Source of the DNA: Odiellus spinosus
Lineage: Eukaryota; Arthropoda; Arachnida; Opiliones; Phalangiidae
DNA: 64,000 nt
Reading direction: 5' to 3'
Assembly: GCA_963920705.1 (NCBI GenBank)
Contig: CAWUCO010000235.1
Coordinates: forward strand, 124,001 to 188,000
Position numbers and translations under genes: made by a program. The notes beneath the pieces are model-generated. The model was not told the DNA's origin, searched no databases, and saw nothing but the letters and a program-made list of their open reading frames with translations. This document shows, in pieces, positions 47,330-58,989 of the stretch (position 1 is the stretch's first letter; every line of letters starts with the position of its first letter).

Positions 47330-48160
47330 TCTCTAGAAAGAATTGATTTAGGCTTTATCTCTCTAGAAAGAATTAATTTAGGCTTTATCTCTCTAGAAAG
47401 AATTAATTTAGGCTTTATCTCTCTATCAAAGATTAGTTCACTCTTCTCTGTACCAAGAATTATTTTGCTCTCTATCAAGAATTAATAAAGACTATTTTCT
47501 CTCTATAAAGAATTAATTTAGGCTATTTTCTCTCTATAAAGAATTAATTTAGGCTATTTTCTCTCTATAAAGAATTAATAAAGGCTATTTTCTCTCTATA
47601 AAGAATTAATTTAGGCTATTTTCTCTCTATAAAGAATTAATTTAGGCTATTTTCTCTCTATAAAGAATTATTTTAGGCTATTTTCTCTCTATAAAGAATT
47701 AATTTAGGCTATTTTCTCTCTATAAAGAATTAATTTAGGATAATTTCTCTCTATAAATAATTAATTTGGGCTATTTTCTCTCTATAAAGAATTAATTTAG
47801 GCTATTTTCTCTCTATAAAGAATTAATTTAGGCTATTTTATCTCTATAAATAATTAATTTAGGCTATTTTCTCTCTATAAATAATTAATTTAGGCTATTT
47901 TCTCTCTATAAATAATTAATTTTGGCTATTTTCTCTCTATAAATAATTAATTTAGGCTATTTTCTCTCTATAAATAATTAATTTTGGCTATTTTCTCTCT
48001 ATAAATAATTAATTTTGGCTATTTTCTCTCTATAAATAATTAATTTTGGCTATTTTCTCTCTATAAATAATTAATTTTGGCTATTTTCTCTCTAAATAAT
48101 TAATTTAGGCCATTTTCTCTCTAAATAATTAATTTAGGCCATTTTCTCTCTATCAAAAAT
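47330..48160. repeat. 31-base minisatellite, about 26 copies
   Basis: Unit GGCTATTTTCTCTCTATAAA plus GAATTAATTTA. The 3' half shows a block of units with AAATAATTAATTTTGGC instead of AAAGAATTAATTTAGGC, so the variants spread locally. Confidence 0.88.
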
Positions 48161-48189
48161 TCGTTCACTCTTCTCTCTACCAAGAATTA

Positions 48190-49190
48190 ATTTATCTTCG
48201 TAAGAATAGCGCGAGGAACGAAGATGATATCTCCATCATTCTTAAGGGTGAAGGAGCCTTTGGTTCACCTGCCCCTCTCTAGAATCGCGGGTCCAAAGTC
48301 GGGAGTTAACAATTTTTAAACATTATGATTACAGTCCGCGACGAAGTTTTTTTTATACTAAATCATGTCGGGACATTTGGCGATTATTCTTACCCCCTCT
48401 CTTTTTTATGTAGAAACGTCAATTAGTGGCCTCGGGGCGAAACATTGGACGCGCTATTAGTTATTAGAGACAATAAGTCGCTTTCTTAGCTCCGCGAGTG
48501 AACTCTTAAGCGAATCGGCCGGGGGAAGCGGCTATTGGGGAGGGAATACGTAATATATAATAACTCATCTTGACAAAAAATGTAGAACCCGCCGCTTTTT
48601 AAGTATTCATTGGTCGTGTTTTTCAAATTTGAGGCAAAAATGGTATACGGACGAAATTATTTTAATAGTTTTTTGGAAAACTATTACGATTAATTCCGTG
48701 AAAGATGATAGGACGCCAAGATATTTTTGTCGTGACATAAAATCGGCTACCGTTTGAATTGAGGGTTATTCGTAATTTCGAAATCGTTTACAAAATAAGG
48801 GGTTTTATTACTTGAAAACATTTTTCCGAAGAAATAAAATTCGTTCAATTTGGGGAATAAAACTTTTAGTTAAAAATATTTAATCGCCATGATAAATAAA
48901 TTTTATGTTGGAGAATATATATTTGTAAGGTTTTGTTCCAGCTGATTGGCGCGTGCTTATTCGATCGGCTGCCTTTCATTGATCTTAAAGAGCTTGATGT
49001 AATAAGTCTTTTCTAAGTAGAAATCTTAGGGAAGGGGTGGCTACTGAATTCAAAGTACAAAGTACCAGCCACGAACAAACATTGCCAGGAGCAGTTTAAT
49101 CAGTTGATACCTTATGAAGCCTAACTCGGAATACTGACTGATTTAGAAATATTAAACACTGTGATCCAACCTAAAAGTATAGTGTATTGT
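48190..49190. other. Intron 5 sequence without a recognisable gene
   Basis: GC-richer patches at 48195-48300 and 48470-48545 but no splice-compatible open frame found. Confidence 0.4.
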
Positions 49191-49199
49191 GATCAAATC

Positions 49200-49960
49200 A
49201 GAAAGTATATGCATTGTGTATTGTGATCATATCAGAAATTATAAGGTTTTGTGTAATATTTTGATGAATTCAGAGAGTGAGTGAATTATAATCAGAAGAT
49301 AAAAAGCATTGTACATCGTGATCAGAAAGTATAATCCCTTGTGTATATGATCATAACATATAGTATAAAGGCATTGTTTAAGGTGATTAAAAGTTATTAG
49401 GCATTACATATTGTGATCAGACGTTATATGGCATGGTTCATTGTGATTGGAAGGTGTTAGGCATTGCATGTTGTGCAAGGAAGGTATAAGACATGCTTCA
49501 TTGTGATCAGAAGGTATAAAGCATGCTTCATTGTAATCAGAAGGTATAAGGCATGCTTCATTGTAATCAGAAGGTATAAGGCATGCTTCATTGTAATCAG
49601 AAGGTATAAGATATGGTTATGGTGATCGGAAGGTATGAGTGCTTGTATATTATGATCAGAAGGTATAAGACTTTGTATATTATGATCAGAATATATAAGA
49701 CTTTGTATATTATGATCAGAATATATAAGACTTTGTATATTATGATCAGAATATATAAGACTTTGTATATTATGATCAGAATATATAAGACTTTGTATAT
49801 TATGATCAGAATATATAAGACTTTGTATATTATGATCAGAATATATAAGACTTTGTATATTATGATCAGAATATATAAGACTTTGTATATTATGATCAGA
49901 ATATATAAGACTTTGTATATTATGATCAGAATATATAAGACTGTATATTATGATCAGAAG
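49200..49960. repeat. 30-base minisatellite with diverged leading units
   Basis: The core 49640-49950 has ten nearly identical units of GACTTTGTATATTATGATCA plus GAATATATAA. The leading part (49200-49640) has older relatives such as GCATGCTTCATTGTAATCAG plus AAGGTATAAG. ORFs here are period artefacts. Confidence 0.87.
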
Positions 49961-50706
49961 GTGTAAGGCAATATTATAATCAATAAAAGCAATTTATTAT
50001 TGTAATAAAAAGGTATAAGGATAAAGCATTGTAAATTATGATCAGAAGGTATTTATGGTTATCAAGAAAGATATCGGAGTGTATTATGATCAGAAGGTAT
50101 AAGGTATAAGTTACGTGTACAGTTTTCACATTTTGAATTATGATCGAGAGAGAAAATAATCTTGACTAAAACTTGGGTAAATTTCGATAACATTTTCCGG
50201 AGGACAGAAGACACACCCATATTTTAAGATAATCTTTTTCATTCTCATGATTCTTTCTAGACAATGAAACGGTAAAACACTAAGAGAAATTCAAGGTTGT
50301 TAAAAACTGAATATCGCGTCTTTAAAAAGATATAGAGAGTTTGAAGTATGAGAAAAATCCGAAACGTACGTGGCATTCCATTTCAGCGCGCAACGAAGCC
50401 TAACCAATTAGGATATTTTTAACGCTTAAAATTTTATTATTTTAAAATGATCGTGAAAAAATGTCTTAAATTATTTGATAAAGTATTTTTTGCGAAGTAT
50501 TAGGTCTTTAGAAAATGACAAGCTTAAAAATCCAAAAACGGAGATTTTACGCTTGGGAAAAATCGAACATACTTTAAGTACCTTTAAAACCCGGACCCGT
50601 TTTCTACCCGCGGGGGGAAGGGGTTATTTCTAGAATACCCTCGAAGTGGCACCACCTTATGGGGGAAAAAAACGTAACTATCGCAAAAATCGGTGCACTT
50701 TCGTAC

Positions 50707-50810
50707 ATTGATGAGCGTGCTTCACGAAGTTTGGTACAGTGGAAGGTTTGCGAAGCGCTTCGCTAGCCTTCCACTGTACTTAGCTCTGTGAAGCATGCCC
50801 ATCAATGCTT
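50707..50810. mobile_element. Hairpin element family G (copy 1)
   Basis: A nearly perfect palindrome of about 100 bases. Arms CATTGATGAGCGTGCTTCAC and TACAGTGGAAGGTTTGCGAA meet at GCGCTTCGC in the centre. A second copy at 55630 has the same arms. Confidence 0.7.
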
Positions 50811-51057
50811 TCGTAAATAGAATGAAATCAAGATTGACGCGTAAAATTACCGTACAACTACCGTAATATGCGAATTACGCGGTCTTGTAATTTCCCGGTA
50901 TTCACAAAATTATTTGTATTTGAATTTCTGTTATGTTAAATACGGAATTCGTCTCTTAAACGCTTCAAAATTCTTATTTTTGATTAAAGAACCATTTGTA
51001 CACTGGTTTTCATGATAGACTTAGGGCAAAGACATGAATTGCATTCATTAACAAAAT

Positions 51058-51216
51058 CTTAAAGGCCTAAGATTACTTCTGCCTGTCGCCCTGGAAACAA
51101 ACTCATCCTCCAGGCTTTCTCTTGCCTTTCTACCCAAAAGGGAAGCCCAGAAGGTGAGCCCACTTCCAGTGAAACAGGCAGGTTACAGGCAGAAGAAATC
51201 CTAGGCCTTTAACGAT
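51058..51216. mobile_element. Inverted-repeat element family H (copy 2), opposite orientation
   Basis: The same element as at 29698, inserted reversed: AAAGGCCTAAGATTACTTCT to AAATCCTAGGCCTTTAA. Identity is high along the full 155 bases. Confidence 0.65.
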
Positions 51217-52429
51217 GCCAAACACGACTAAATATTGAAAATTAGACGATATACATCGTTAATCTTTAACCTTTTTTAGCATTTTTTTTTTTTTTTTTCA
51301 AAAAGTTTTGAACTATAAAATACCATTTGATAAATTTACCAGAGCAAATTGCCATTAGGGGAGAATGCAACCTAATCTATAGTTTTATTTCTCTGCTATT
51401 TCCTAATATACCATGGGGGGGTTCCTTAGAGATATTTTCTCTGTAAAATGCAGGCTATAAATTGCCAATATATGAATATGTCGCGTAAGGACAATGTATT
51501 AACGTAGAAAATTCTATATGGTAAAATATCAATATGATTATTTTTTCCCCCCCATAGAATTATTTTTTTACTGTTCCATATAGATATACAATATCTTTCC
51601 AAGGTCCTCGAATCTACAATTACCAGCCTCCGGGCTTCTTTCCCTTCAACCTCCTCGACTTCACATCCTCCGATTCTCTTCATTTTGGTATATGGAACCT
51701 TCGTTCTTCATCTGCCTTTCTCCTGATTCTTATCTTGAAAAATTCAGCGTATCATAAGAGCGCGACCGACTAACTTTCCCATACCTTCGCGTTAGTCTCG
51801 AGTAAGATTGGCATTATTGACCTCGCGGTATAGGCCCGCGTATTTCTCGCTATAATCCGTAGAATGCCTGGAGTGTATTGGATATGGATATGCCTCGATT
51901 AGCGTGGGTCAAAATCGGGCGTGCGTAACCGCGCTGTAATAGGCTTATATAACAGAAATAATAACAACCGAGCCGCTACGGTATTAGTATTAAGGGCTGC
52001 ACTCTATTCTCCAAAGTACTATAACTCACGCGTGAATTTCATATTGTCTACTATTACCTTTTTTAGGTTTCGTAATAAAAAACTAATAAAACCAGAGATT
52101 ATGAAAAACACGAATATTGGCTTTTATTACCTTTTTTTTTAAAAAAAGGTTTCGTAATAAGTTTAGATTACGAAAAATACGAAAGAGTATGCGAAGCTGC
52201 TACATTGCATTGTTTGATTTCGTGATGAAATTAGTTATATTAATGGGACAGGTCACTGGAAACGAGCCTGAACACAAAGTATTAGGCTCCACAGACAGTG
52301 TATAGGCCTCAATTCGTGAGATTTTTGATGATTTTTTTTTTCAACTAAACAATTGGGAAAATGTGTTTCCATATACCCATTTAAAGTTTATTTTACATAC
52401 CCTTACGCGCAAGTTATTCAGAATCTGAC

Positions 52430-52750
52430 GAATCATATTGCTAGCCCTAATTAATCTGGGAAATTAAATTCCTCGTTGTTAATTTATCTAGGTAATCAAA
52501 TTGATTGCTCTTAATTAATCTGAAGAATCATATTCATTGCTATGAATTAATTTGAAGAATCATATCCATTGCTATTAATTAATCTGAAGAATTATTCATT
52601 GCCATTAATTAACATGGAAAATAAATTTCTTTCCATTAATTAATACGGAAAATCAAACTAATTGAAACTGGGGAATCAAATTGCTCGCTCTTAATTTTTC
52701 TTATTCCTTGCCATTATAATTAATCTGGAAAAACAAATATTCCCTGCAAT
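52430..52750. repeat. Diverged repeat TTAATTAATCTGAAGAATCA
   Basis: About nine units of 30-36 bases with consensus ATTGCTATTAATTAATCTGA plus AGAATCATATTC, strongly diverged, ending shortly before the last zinc-finger exon. Confidence 0.65.
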
Positions 52751-52769
52751 AAATAATTAGCCCCTGACT

Positions 52770-52845
52770 TTACATGGGTCCTTCTTTAAATCCCCTGAAT
52801 TTCCACGCTTTTCAGATTCTAGAGGTCTCGTACGAACCCTGAATA
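52770..52845. mobile_element. Family K fragment (copy 5)
   Basis: CCCCTGAATTTCCACGCTTT and AGAGGTCTCGTACGAACCCT resemble the family's right end. It lies about 130 bases before the last zinc-finger exon. Confidence 0.4.
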
Positions 52846-52978
52846 TGATTCATTTTATCTCTATTTTGTCCAAATTTTCGGACGAAAAAAAATCTTTTTC
52901 CACTATGTTATTTGTACTAATATTTTGGACTCGACCATTATGTTGATTATGTTATTTTTTATTTTCCGTTATAAATAG

Positions 52979-53625
52979 GAGAGCAACTGGAACGATGTAC
53001 AAAATGCTTCAAATCCTTTCCCATCGCTTCTGGCATATTAGTCCACGGATATTGTCACTCGTGCTACCACCAGAATAGCTCGGACGGAATTTCTCCGCCC
53101 GGTGGACTTCCGGCGAATGTCAAGCGCGAAGAAAATCTACGACTTCACGTTCACGGTCACCGAGAGGACGAAAGAATCTCTAGAAAAGAGTCGGTCGGGG
53201 CCTTAGCGCAAACCGAACATCTTCGCCATCGTAAAATATCCGATTCTTTCTTCACGAACCAAAAAATAAACGGCGTTGGAATGGGCGGTGGGACCCGACT
53301 CGGACTTTCGGCCGAAGAAAGCGATAGTAGTCCTTCTCCTTCTAGACAACTTCGCGTCAGCAAGGATGACGAAACGGAAGTCGAAGAGGATGGGGATGGT
53401 GAAGAAGAAGAAGACGAAGAAGAAGAGGAGGAAGAAGAGGAGGACGCGGCGGTCGAGTTGGAAGAGGAAACGAGACGTCAGTTCGTTCTAGGGGTTTTGG
53501 ACCAAGTCATGCTACGATACGAACAAGCGGGGGCGCTTATTGCCAAGTCTTTGGAACTAAATCGTAGTTCGGAAGGAGCCGGAGGAGGGGCTTCTTTAGA
53601 ACACGGGGTCGCTACGAGCGGCTGA
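52979..53625 (+). CDS. Zinc-finger gene, terminal exon with degenerate finger 7 and acidic tail
   Basis: The acceptor is ATAAATAG|, and the exon starts with GA to complete Gly. It encodes 214 residues and a TGA stop. A seventh finger, CTKCFKSFPIASGILVHGYC-H, keeps the C2H2 spacing but is preceded by the non-canonical linker EGEQLE, so it may not bind DNA. VKRE (53118-53129) fits the sumoylation consensus. An uninterrupted run of Asp and Glu (about 53370-53470) could act as a regulatory or activation surface. The end (RRQFVLGVLDQVMLRYEQAG and onward) is predicted to be helical. The reverse strand is also open here, but only because of base composition. Confidence 0.93.
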
Positions 53626-53800
53626 CCTTACGGAACAAATATACGATACGCGCTTTCATCACCCGACACCCCGGTTATTTTTAGACATTTTTCTCTCGAG
53701 GATAGACTAGCGAAATATATCAAAAATATAAAAAAAACAAGAAAGATAAGGAGAATATATACCGCGAAAGAATAAAGTGAACGAGACAAGATGAAAAGAC
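53626..53800 (+). other. 3' UTR of the zinc-finger gene (minimal extent)
   Basis: AT-rich sequence after the TGA stop with no open frame. The first AATAAA lies at 53771-53776, so the shortest transcript would end near 53790-53800. A longer form could use the second AATAAA. Confidence 0.6.
53771..53776 (+). terminator. Polyadenylation signal AATAAA
   Basis: Canonical hexamer 146 bases after the stop codon of the zinc-finger gene, the first one downstream. A GAACGAGACAAG stretch follows. Confidence 0.55.
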
Positions 53801-53954
53801 GAAATTTGCGGTCGCGACGGTGCGGTTTATATAGGTATACACTTACGCTATAAGAAAAACCTTTTTTTCCGCGACATTTATTTCGTTATAAATCGTAGAA
53901 AAATATATAAAATATTTTCATCGCTATACTGCGGGAGACGGCTTCAAATGCTCA

Positions 53955-53960
53955 AATAAA
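53955..53960 (+). terminator. Alternative polyadenylation signal AATAAA
   Basis: Second canonical hexamer downstream of the zinc-finger stop, suggesting a longer alternative 3' end. Confidence 0.35.
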
Positions 53961-54334
53961 TATCAGTGGCCAAATATTTTCTATAGAGATATATATATAT
54001 CTGTAAGGAGAATTATATATAAAAACAAGAAACAATTTTGTCTAGTCCGTCGTATTTTTAGGATGTCTGACCAGTGACCATGTTATAACTAGGAAACATT
54101 TTAATTTAACACGATTGATTTTTTTATCTCTGACGAGAAAAATATCGAGAGAGATTAAGTTAATCATAATATTTCAAGTGAATCTAGGGGTTGACCACTC
54201 TAAATAATCGGTGTAGAATTAAGCCTATTGCTTTGACTGTATTAATGTGATTAGTGCTTGGAGTTTGTATAACTTATATTATATAATTATACTGAATTAT
54301 ATATTCAGATATCAAGGGGGAAGTCACTCTTGAT

Positions 54335-54485
54335 TTTGTTGTACACCTGAGTTCACGTTATTCAGATTTGACTGCGCAAAGAGTTCGAACTCTTGCGAAC
54401 TCCGAGTCCAGCTTTGGCAGGGCTAAGAGTTCAAACTTTTTGTACACCAGAGTTCTCAAGTGTCTGATCCCACGTCAGATATTAT
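54335..54485. repeat. Short relative of the GAACTC element P
   Basis: TTGTACACCTGAGTTCACG on the left and TTGTACACCAGAGTTCTC on the right, with AAGAGTTCGAACTCTTGCGA between, the same vocabulary as 22860-23240. Confidence 0.4.
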
Positions 54486-55120
54486 CCACTTGCTTAAATA
54501 TAGATTATTAATCATCCCAGTTAACTTATCCGATGATAAAATACAAATTAATCTGTTAATTATCTGTTAATGACAATTTAAATTATCCGATTTCGGCTAA
54601 AAACAATTTCAAAATCGACTTCCATCAAAAATTAAACCCTAAAGAGTTTTGGTTTTTTTGTTTTATTTATTTTCTTCGAATTGTGAGTGAATTTAAATTT
54701 TATTTTACTCGAATTCTAATGGGAATAATAATGTTATACGTTTCAATACGAGTACCTCGTAAATAGATAAATTTTGAAAAGTTTGTCTTCGTATAAAACC
54801 TATCAATTTATAACGGTTATTTGAATTTACAAATTGCGTTTTTTAAGTCACAAACAGTCCGTAAAATCAAAAGTCTCTCACCTTATTCCATAGAAATAAA
54901 CAACGCCCCGTAGCTAAATACTATCAGAAAAGGTTCAGTTTTACGTCATAGCCCAGCACTTAAAATTGACAAAAAAAGTCGTCACCCCTGTCTAGCTCGA
55001 GCGATTTGGACTCTTCCTCGATATTTTGATTCGAGAGAAGGAGATGGATTGAATTTAGGTGGGCCGCGCTTGGCTATATTGTCTTCTTCCAACTGCGGAA
55101 TTTCTCCAAAGAGTGGCGCT

Positions 55121-55582
55121 TACAAGGAGACTACCCGAGGTGTTTATCGCCAATTTTGTCCAAAGTCTGCTATAATGTAGACCTATATAAGATATGAAAA
55201 TCCCCAAAAGGAGACGACGCACTACCCATTAGTTTGGCCATAGCAACCGAAAACGTTTTTGCCCATTAAGCACCTTCCTCCAAAAAAAGAAATTTCTTTT
55301 CCTGATTTTACCCCAACAAAGTCCCAATTTACCCAAACTTGATGAATTTTACCTAGATATGTAGCATATTACCCATTTGACAATTTCAAACCAATTTGAA
55401 AATTTGGTAAGGTTTCACAGGTAGCCGGCCCCCTGTGAAACCGAGATTTTTCGGTTGAAATGGCCAAACTAATGAGTAATGCGGCGGTTTCTTTTTGTGG
55501 ATTTTCATATCTTATATAGGTCTACATTATAGCAGACTTTGGACAAAATCGGCGATAAACACCTCGGGTAGTCTCCTTGTTA
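55121..55582. mobile_element. Inverted-repeat element N with about 130-base arms
   Basis: The left arm AACAAGGAG-like TACAAGGAGACTACCCGAGG then TGTTTATCGCCAATTTTGTC runs to AGTTTGGCC. The right arm is its near-exact complement, ending CTCCTTGTTAG. The centre (55270-55440) is unrelated to other repeats here. Confidence 0.7.
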
Positions 55583-55627
55583 GTACGTTCACTATTTACA
55601 CTGACTGCGGCAACTAGAGTGTCTCGA

Positions 55628-55732
55628 ACATTGATGGGCGTGCATCACAGAGTTTAGTACAGTGGAAGGCTAGCGAAGCGCTTCGCAAGCCTTCCACTGT
55701 ATTAAACTCCGTGAAGTATGCCCATCACTGGT
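55628..55732. mobile_element. Hairpin element family G (copy 2)
   Basis: Arms CATTGATGGGCGTGCATCAC and TACAGTGGAAGGCTAGCGAA around GCGCTTCGC, complement on the other side. It is about 90% identical to copy 1 and lies 45 bases after the N element. Confidence 0.7.
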
Positions 55733-56387
55733 CTCGAATCAGAATCTGCCGGTACATTTTCCCTGGACCTTTGCTGATGGTACTAAGCTACGGGGTGATG
55801 TTTACTTTTAAGGAATAAAGTGATAAACCTTTGGTAAATTAAAATATTTGAAAAAAAGTATCAATAAATTGAATAATCATGGTTATCAAATTCCGAGCAC
55901 TAAAAATATTTACATTTAATTGACTACGCGTATTTAGAATTACCAAAAGTAGGCTGTTACGTCATCCATGTGTAGGTTTTACGGAAATGATAATAACCCC
56001 CTGGAATTGAACTTGAATGAAATGAAATTCGGGATGTAAATAGTATTTGAGTGTGTCTTTCCCCAATCACAGAAGTTTCAATTGTAAATATATTAGTTGC
56101 CAATATACGATTAATTATTCTCCGGGGGCCAATTTTCTTAAATATTAAAAAAAAAAATGAATATTTTTGTATAACTTATTTTTCCACGATATGATCGACA
56201 ATCAAATCGCGAACAAACTCAAAGGGATCTAAGCGTACAAATCATCCCCTTATTATCTCCAAAAACTAAGCCAATTAAAGCAATACCGGTAATAATAATA
56301 TTAACGTGGAGGTAACCTACGTTTTGTGTAATAAATACAAAACATTAATAAATAATTACGTTGACGCAAATGTTTTCAAATTTATAA

Positions 56388-56530
56388 TTGAAGTGAGGCT
56401 GACACTATTTTTTTCGAATGCCTATGCATTATAGTTTTAGTTAAAATGTCACATTCAAAATTTTATACCTCTGGGTTGAGAGTTAGAAAGAAACTTCAAT
56501 ATGAAAATGTCAAAAAAATATAGATAATTG
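56388..56530. mobile_element. Family D fragment (copy 6)
   Basis: AATTGAAGTGAGGCTGACAC resembles the family terminus, followed by the inner TTTCGAATGCCTATGCATTA block. It is interrupted by a family K element. Confidence 0.45.
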
Positions 56531-56539
56531 TTTTGGCCA

Positions 56540-56895
56540 GGATTGCCACAGTTTTTTAAGATTCAAATTCCCTGACTTTTCCAGGTTTTTCCCTGACCTC
56601 TTCCAACATTTTCCCTGACCGTTTCAGCTAATACTACCCAATTTTTAACATTTTATTTGTTATATAATTGCGTTCGCCAAACTTTTTGCACGCGTATCTT
56701 TGTTCTAATCTATACAACTGAATACGGTCAGCTTTAAATCTTATCTGCAGATATCGATTGTAATTTCCTGGCTTCTTGAAAGATCTTTAAATTCCCTGAC
56801 TTTTTAAAATATCTTAAAATTCCCCGACTTTTTTGGTTCATTTTCAAATTCCCTGACTTTTCCCTGTTTTCCCTGATCTGTGGCAACACTGATGA
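56540..56895. mobile_element. Family K dispersed repeat (copy 6), with GTTGCCACA-like ends
   Basis: Starts AGGATTGCCACAGTTTTTTA and ends TGATCTGTGGCAACACTGATG, with CCCTGACTTTTCCAGG tracts between. The CAGTGTTGCCACAG-type ends suggest a hAT-like miniature element. Confidence 0.55.
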
Positions 56896-56967
56896 CGTAG
56901 TAATTAACGATCATAGTTGACTTTCTGGGTTAAGTACATTTAATAACAAGGCCGAAAATAAACTCAA

Positions 56968-57002
56968 AAGCTGTTCCATTTTTAGCTTCAAGTTTCCCTT
57001 TT
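56968..57002. mobile_element. Family C terminal fragment (copy 4)
   Basis: Only the last 35 bases remain, reading AAGCTGTTCCATTTTTAGCT then TCAAGTTTCCCTTTT. Confidence 0.4.
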
Positions 57003-57611
57003 ATTTAAAGCGCAGCAAAAAAGATGTTTTTTTTTTTTTTGTTTTTTAGACCTTATTCACTGTAATACAACGAGGGATTTATCGAAGAAGGTAATTATTA
57101 GTGGCGGGCATTGGCGAAAGATAGGACTCGATATTATCTTTATGAACTATGTGTTCGAGTGATAATTTGCCAGAAGTTTGGAGGCCAGCGTAAACCTGCC
57201 GTAAGATCGACGAAGAGAAAAAAGAAAAAAAAAAAAAAAAAACTTAAGGTCTACCCTGCACTGAGTAACAAATAACAGTATTGAAGATAGCGTTCCAATC
57301 ACTCTCGTAAAGTCGTAAGAAGGAAATTCCAACGCTATCACCCGCTCGAATAGATGGAAGTGGGAGAAAGAAAACCGCAAAATGTAAGGTTAATTAGAGA
57401 TCCCGAAATAGCCCGGGACAGACAGACGTTTCTAAGGGCCTCTGTTTAATATGTATGTCTCTCTATATACTTCCAAATTATCGCTAAGCCTAAATCCCAC
57501 GAATCAGTTTGAGATTGCAACGAAAAATTGCTAAAATATATATTGAACTATAGAATATTATCTAAAGAACAAAACTCGCGTATAATTCCAATAAAACACT
57601 TCCTATATTAT

Positions 57612-58002
57612 CCTGTAAGGGATAATGCAACCTATCAACAAGTGATTTTTAATCGATTCCTTATCGTTTAAATATGCCTAATCTATCAGTAAAATTTACA
57701 AACAAATATTAATTTAGAAATAAATTTAGAACTTACCCAGAAAATAGCCTTAGCTGGATTCATGGAGACCATGATTTCCTCGTGTATAAGGGCTAGTGAC
57801 CAATGAGCAAAGGCCTGTCCAATAACATTCGATTATACACAAGGAATTTAGAATCTCCATGAATCCAGCTAAGCCTATTTTCTGGTTACGTTTTAAATTT
57901 ATTTCTAGTTTAATATTTGTTCGTAATTTTTTTACTGTTGGATTAGGACTATTTAAACGATAAGGAATCGATTAAAAATGTTCGGTTGCTTTCTCCCTTT
58001 AA
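57612..58002. mobile_element. Family B miniature element (copy 8)
   Basis: Left AAGGGATAATGCAACCTATC, right GGTTGCTTTCTCCCT|TTAA, with both inner inverted blocks present. Confidence 0.65.
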
Positions 58003-58304
58003 AATTTTCAATAAACTCTTATAATTCTGATCGAATCTTTCAATTTAAACCATTTATGATCAAATTAGATGAGTTTTCTTCATTGTGATAGCCTATTTCT
58101 TTGGTTATTCTATGGGAGCATATTGAAATGTAAAGTAAAACCGACGTCACAGGTATGTAAACACAGCCTGCGGAATTTTTTCCATTTCTTCTGATTAAAT
58201 TTGCGAGATTGGCGCGAGATCAATTTTGACCGACAAGGCCCGAATCGAGTCAGCTAGATTGGGTGTCTACTTTAATTGTTTAATTAATTCGGCGTGCATC
58301 TCTA

Positions 58305-58480
58305 AAGCTGTGTTCACACTACAGACTTTGAAACCGAAAGTTTTCAACCGTTTTGGAAAGGTCAAAGATCAACAGTAAAGATCATTTGTCAAAGAATGGA
58401 ATTATTTGCTTGAAAAGTCAATTTTATCATTCGAAACGGTTCGAAAACGATTTCAAAGTTGCTAGTGTGAACGTAGCTTA
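58305..58480. mobile_element. Miniature element family E (copy 3)
   Basis: Ends AAGCTGTGTTCACACTACAG and CTAGTGTGAACGTAGCTTAA. It contains the same GACTTTGAAACCG and TTTTGGAAAGGTCAAAG segments as copy 1. Confidence 0.7.
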
Positions 58481-58989
58481 ATTAATTTAAATTTTGACTA
58501 TAACCCGGCGAGACTTGCCCTTAGAAAACGAGATGGAAATCTTCGGTATAGTTTCTAGTCCGCTGATATTTCAGACTGAATCGTTCCGTAAATTTCGATA
58601 TTCGTTTGATGGAAAGGTAAGGGGAGGGTGAAAAATCAAAGGGAATGGGGGTTGAAGAGATTTCTAGGTGGCCAAAATGTACGCAACCCCGCCCTTATCT
58701 GTTCCAGAAGAGGAAAACAACACGTCGACTTTTCTCCTTTTTGGTTTTCGGGCCAGATGTGGCAGCTCTCTCGATATGTCTAGCTATATCGCGTTCGCGA
58801 TGTCCTTTCGGAAAAATTTCTGGGAGCTACGGATATATAGCTTGAAGTTAAATGCCTCGCCTCGGGCAACGGGACTTTATCAGAAAACTTCACCGGAATG
58901 ACTCGGATTTCTTGACGGTTCGAGGCAACTTCGGAGGGGGGAAGGATATGGGGCTTGAAAAATATCAAACGGATCGAGAAAAAAGATGA

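Larger units (their letters stand above)
22554..53625 (+). other. C2H2 zinc-finger transcription factor gene (six visible exons, 5' incomplete)
   Basis: Gene model joining 22554-22768, 25574-25709, 33629-33798, 41144-41309, 46538-46621 and 52979-53625. Every junction has GT/AG borders and matching phase (0, 1, 0, 1, 1), so one frame of 471 codons plus a stop runs through all six exons. The product should be a nuclear sequence-specific DNA-binding repressor: a CtBP motif (PLDLS) near the visible start, then seven C2H2 fingers mostly joined by TGEKP-like linkers, then an acidic tail. That function is inferred from the motifs. The first visible exon starts with two bases of a split codon, so at least one more coding exon lies upstream, and I could not find it. 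I cannot name the ortholog from memory. The introns hold most of the tandem repeats and two antisense gene models. Confidence 0.93.

Noticed and set aside
49613-49966. 117-codon ORF of YKTLYIMIRI repeats
   Set aside because: Direct translation of the 30-base minisatellite.
51624-51683. Minus-strand ATG exon (MKRIGGCEVEEVEGKEARRL) ending at GTAATT
   Set aside because: Good start context, but no downstream exon or promoter could be found. One short exon is not enough.
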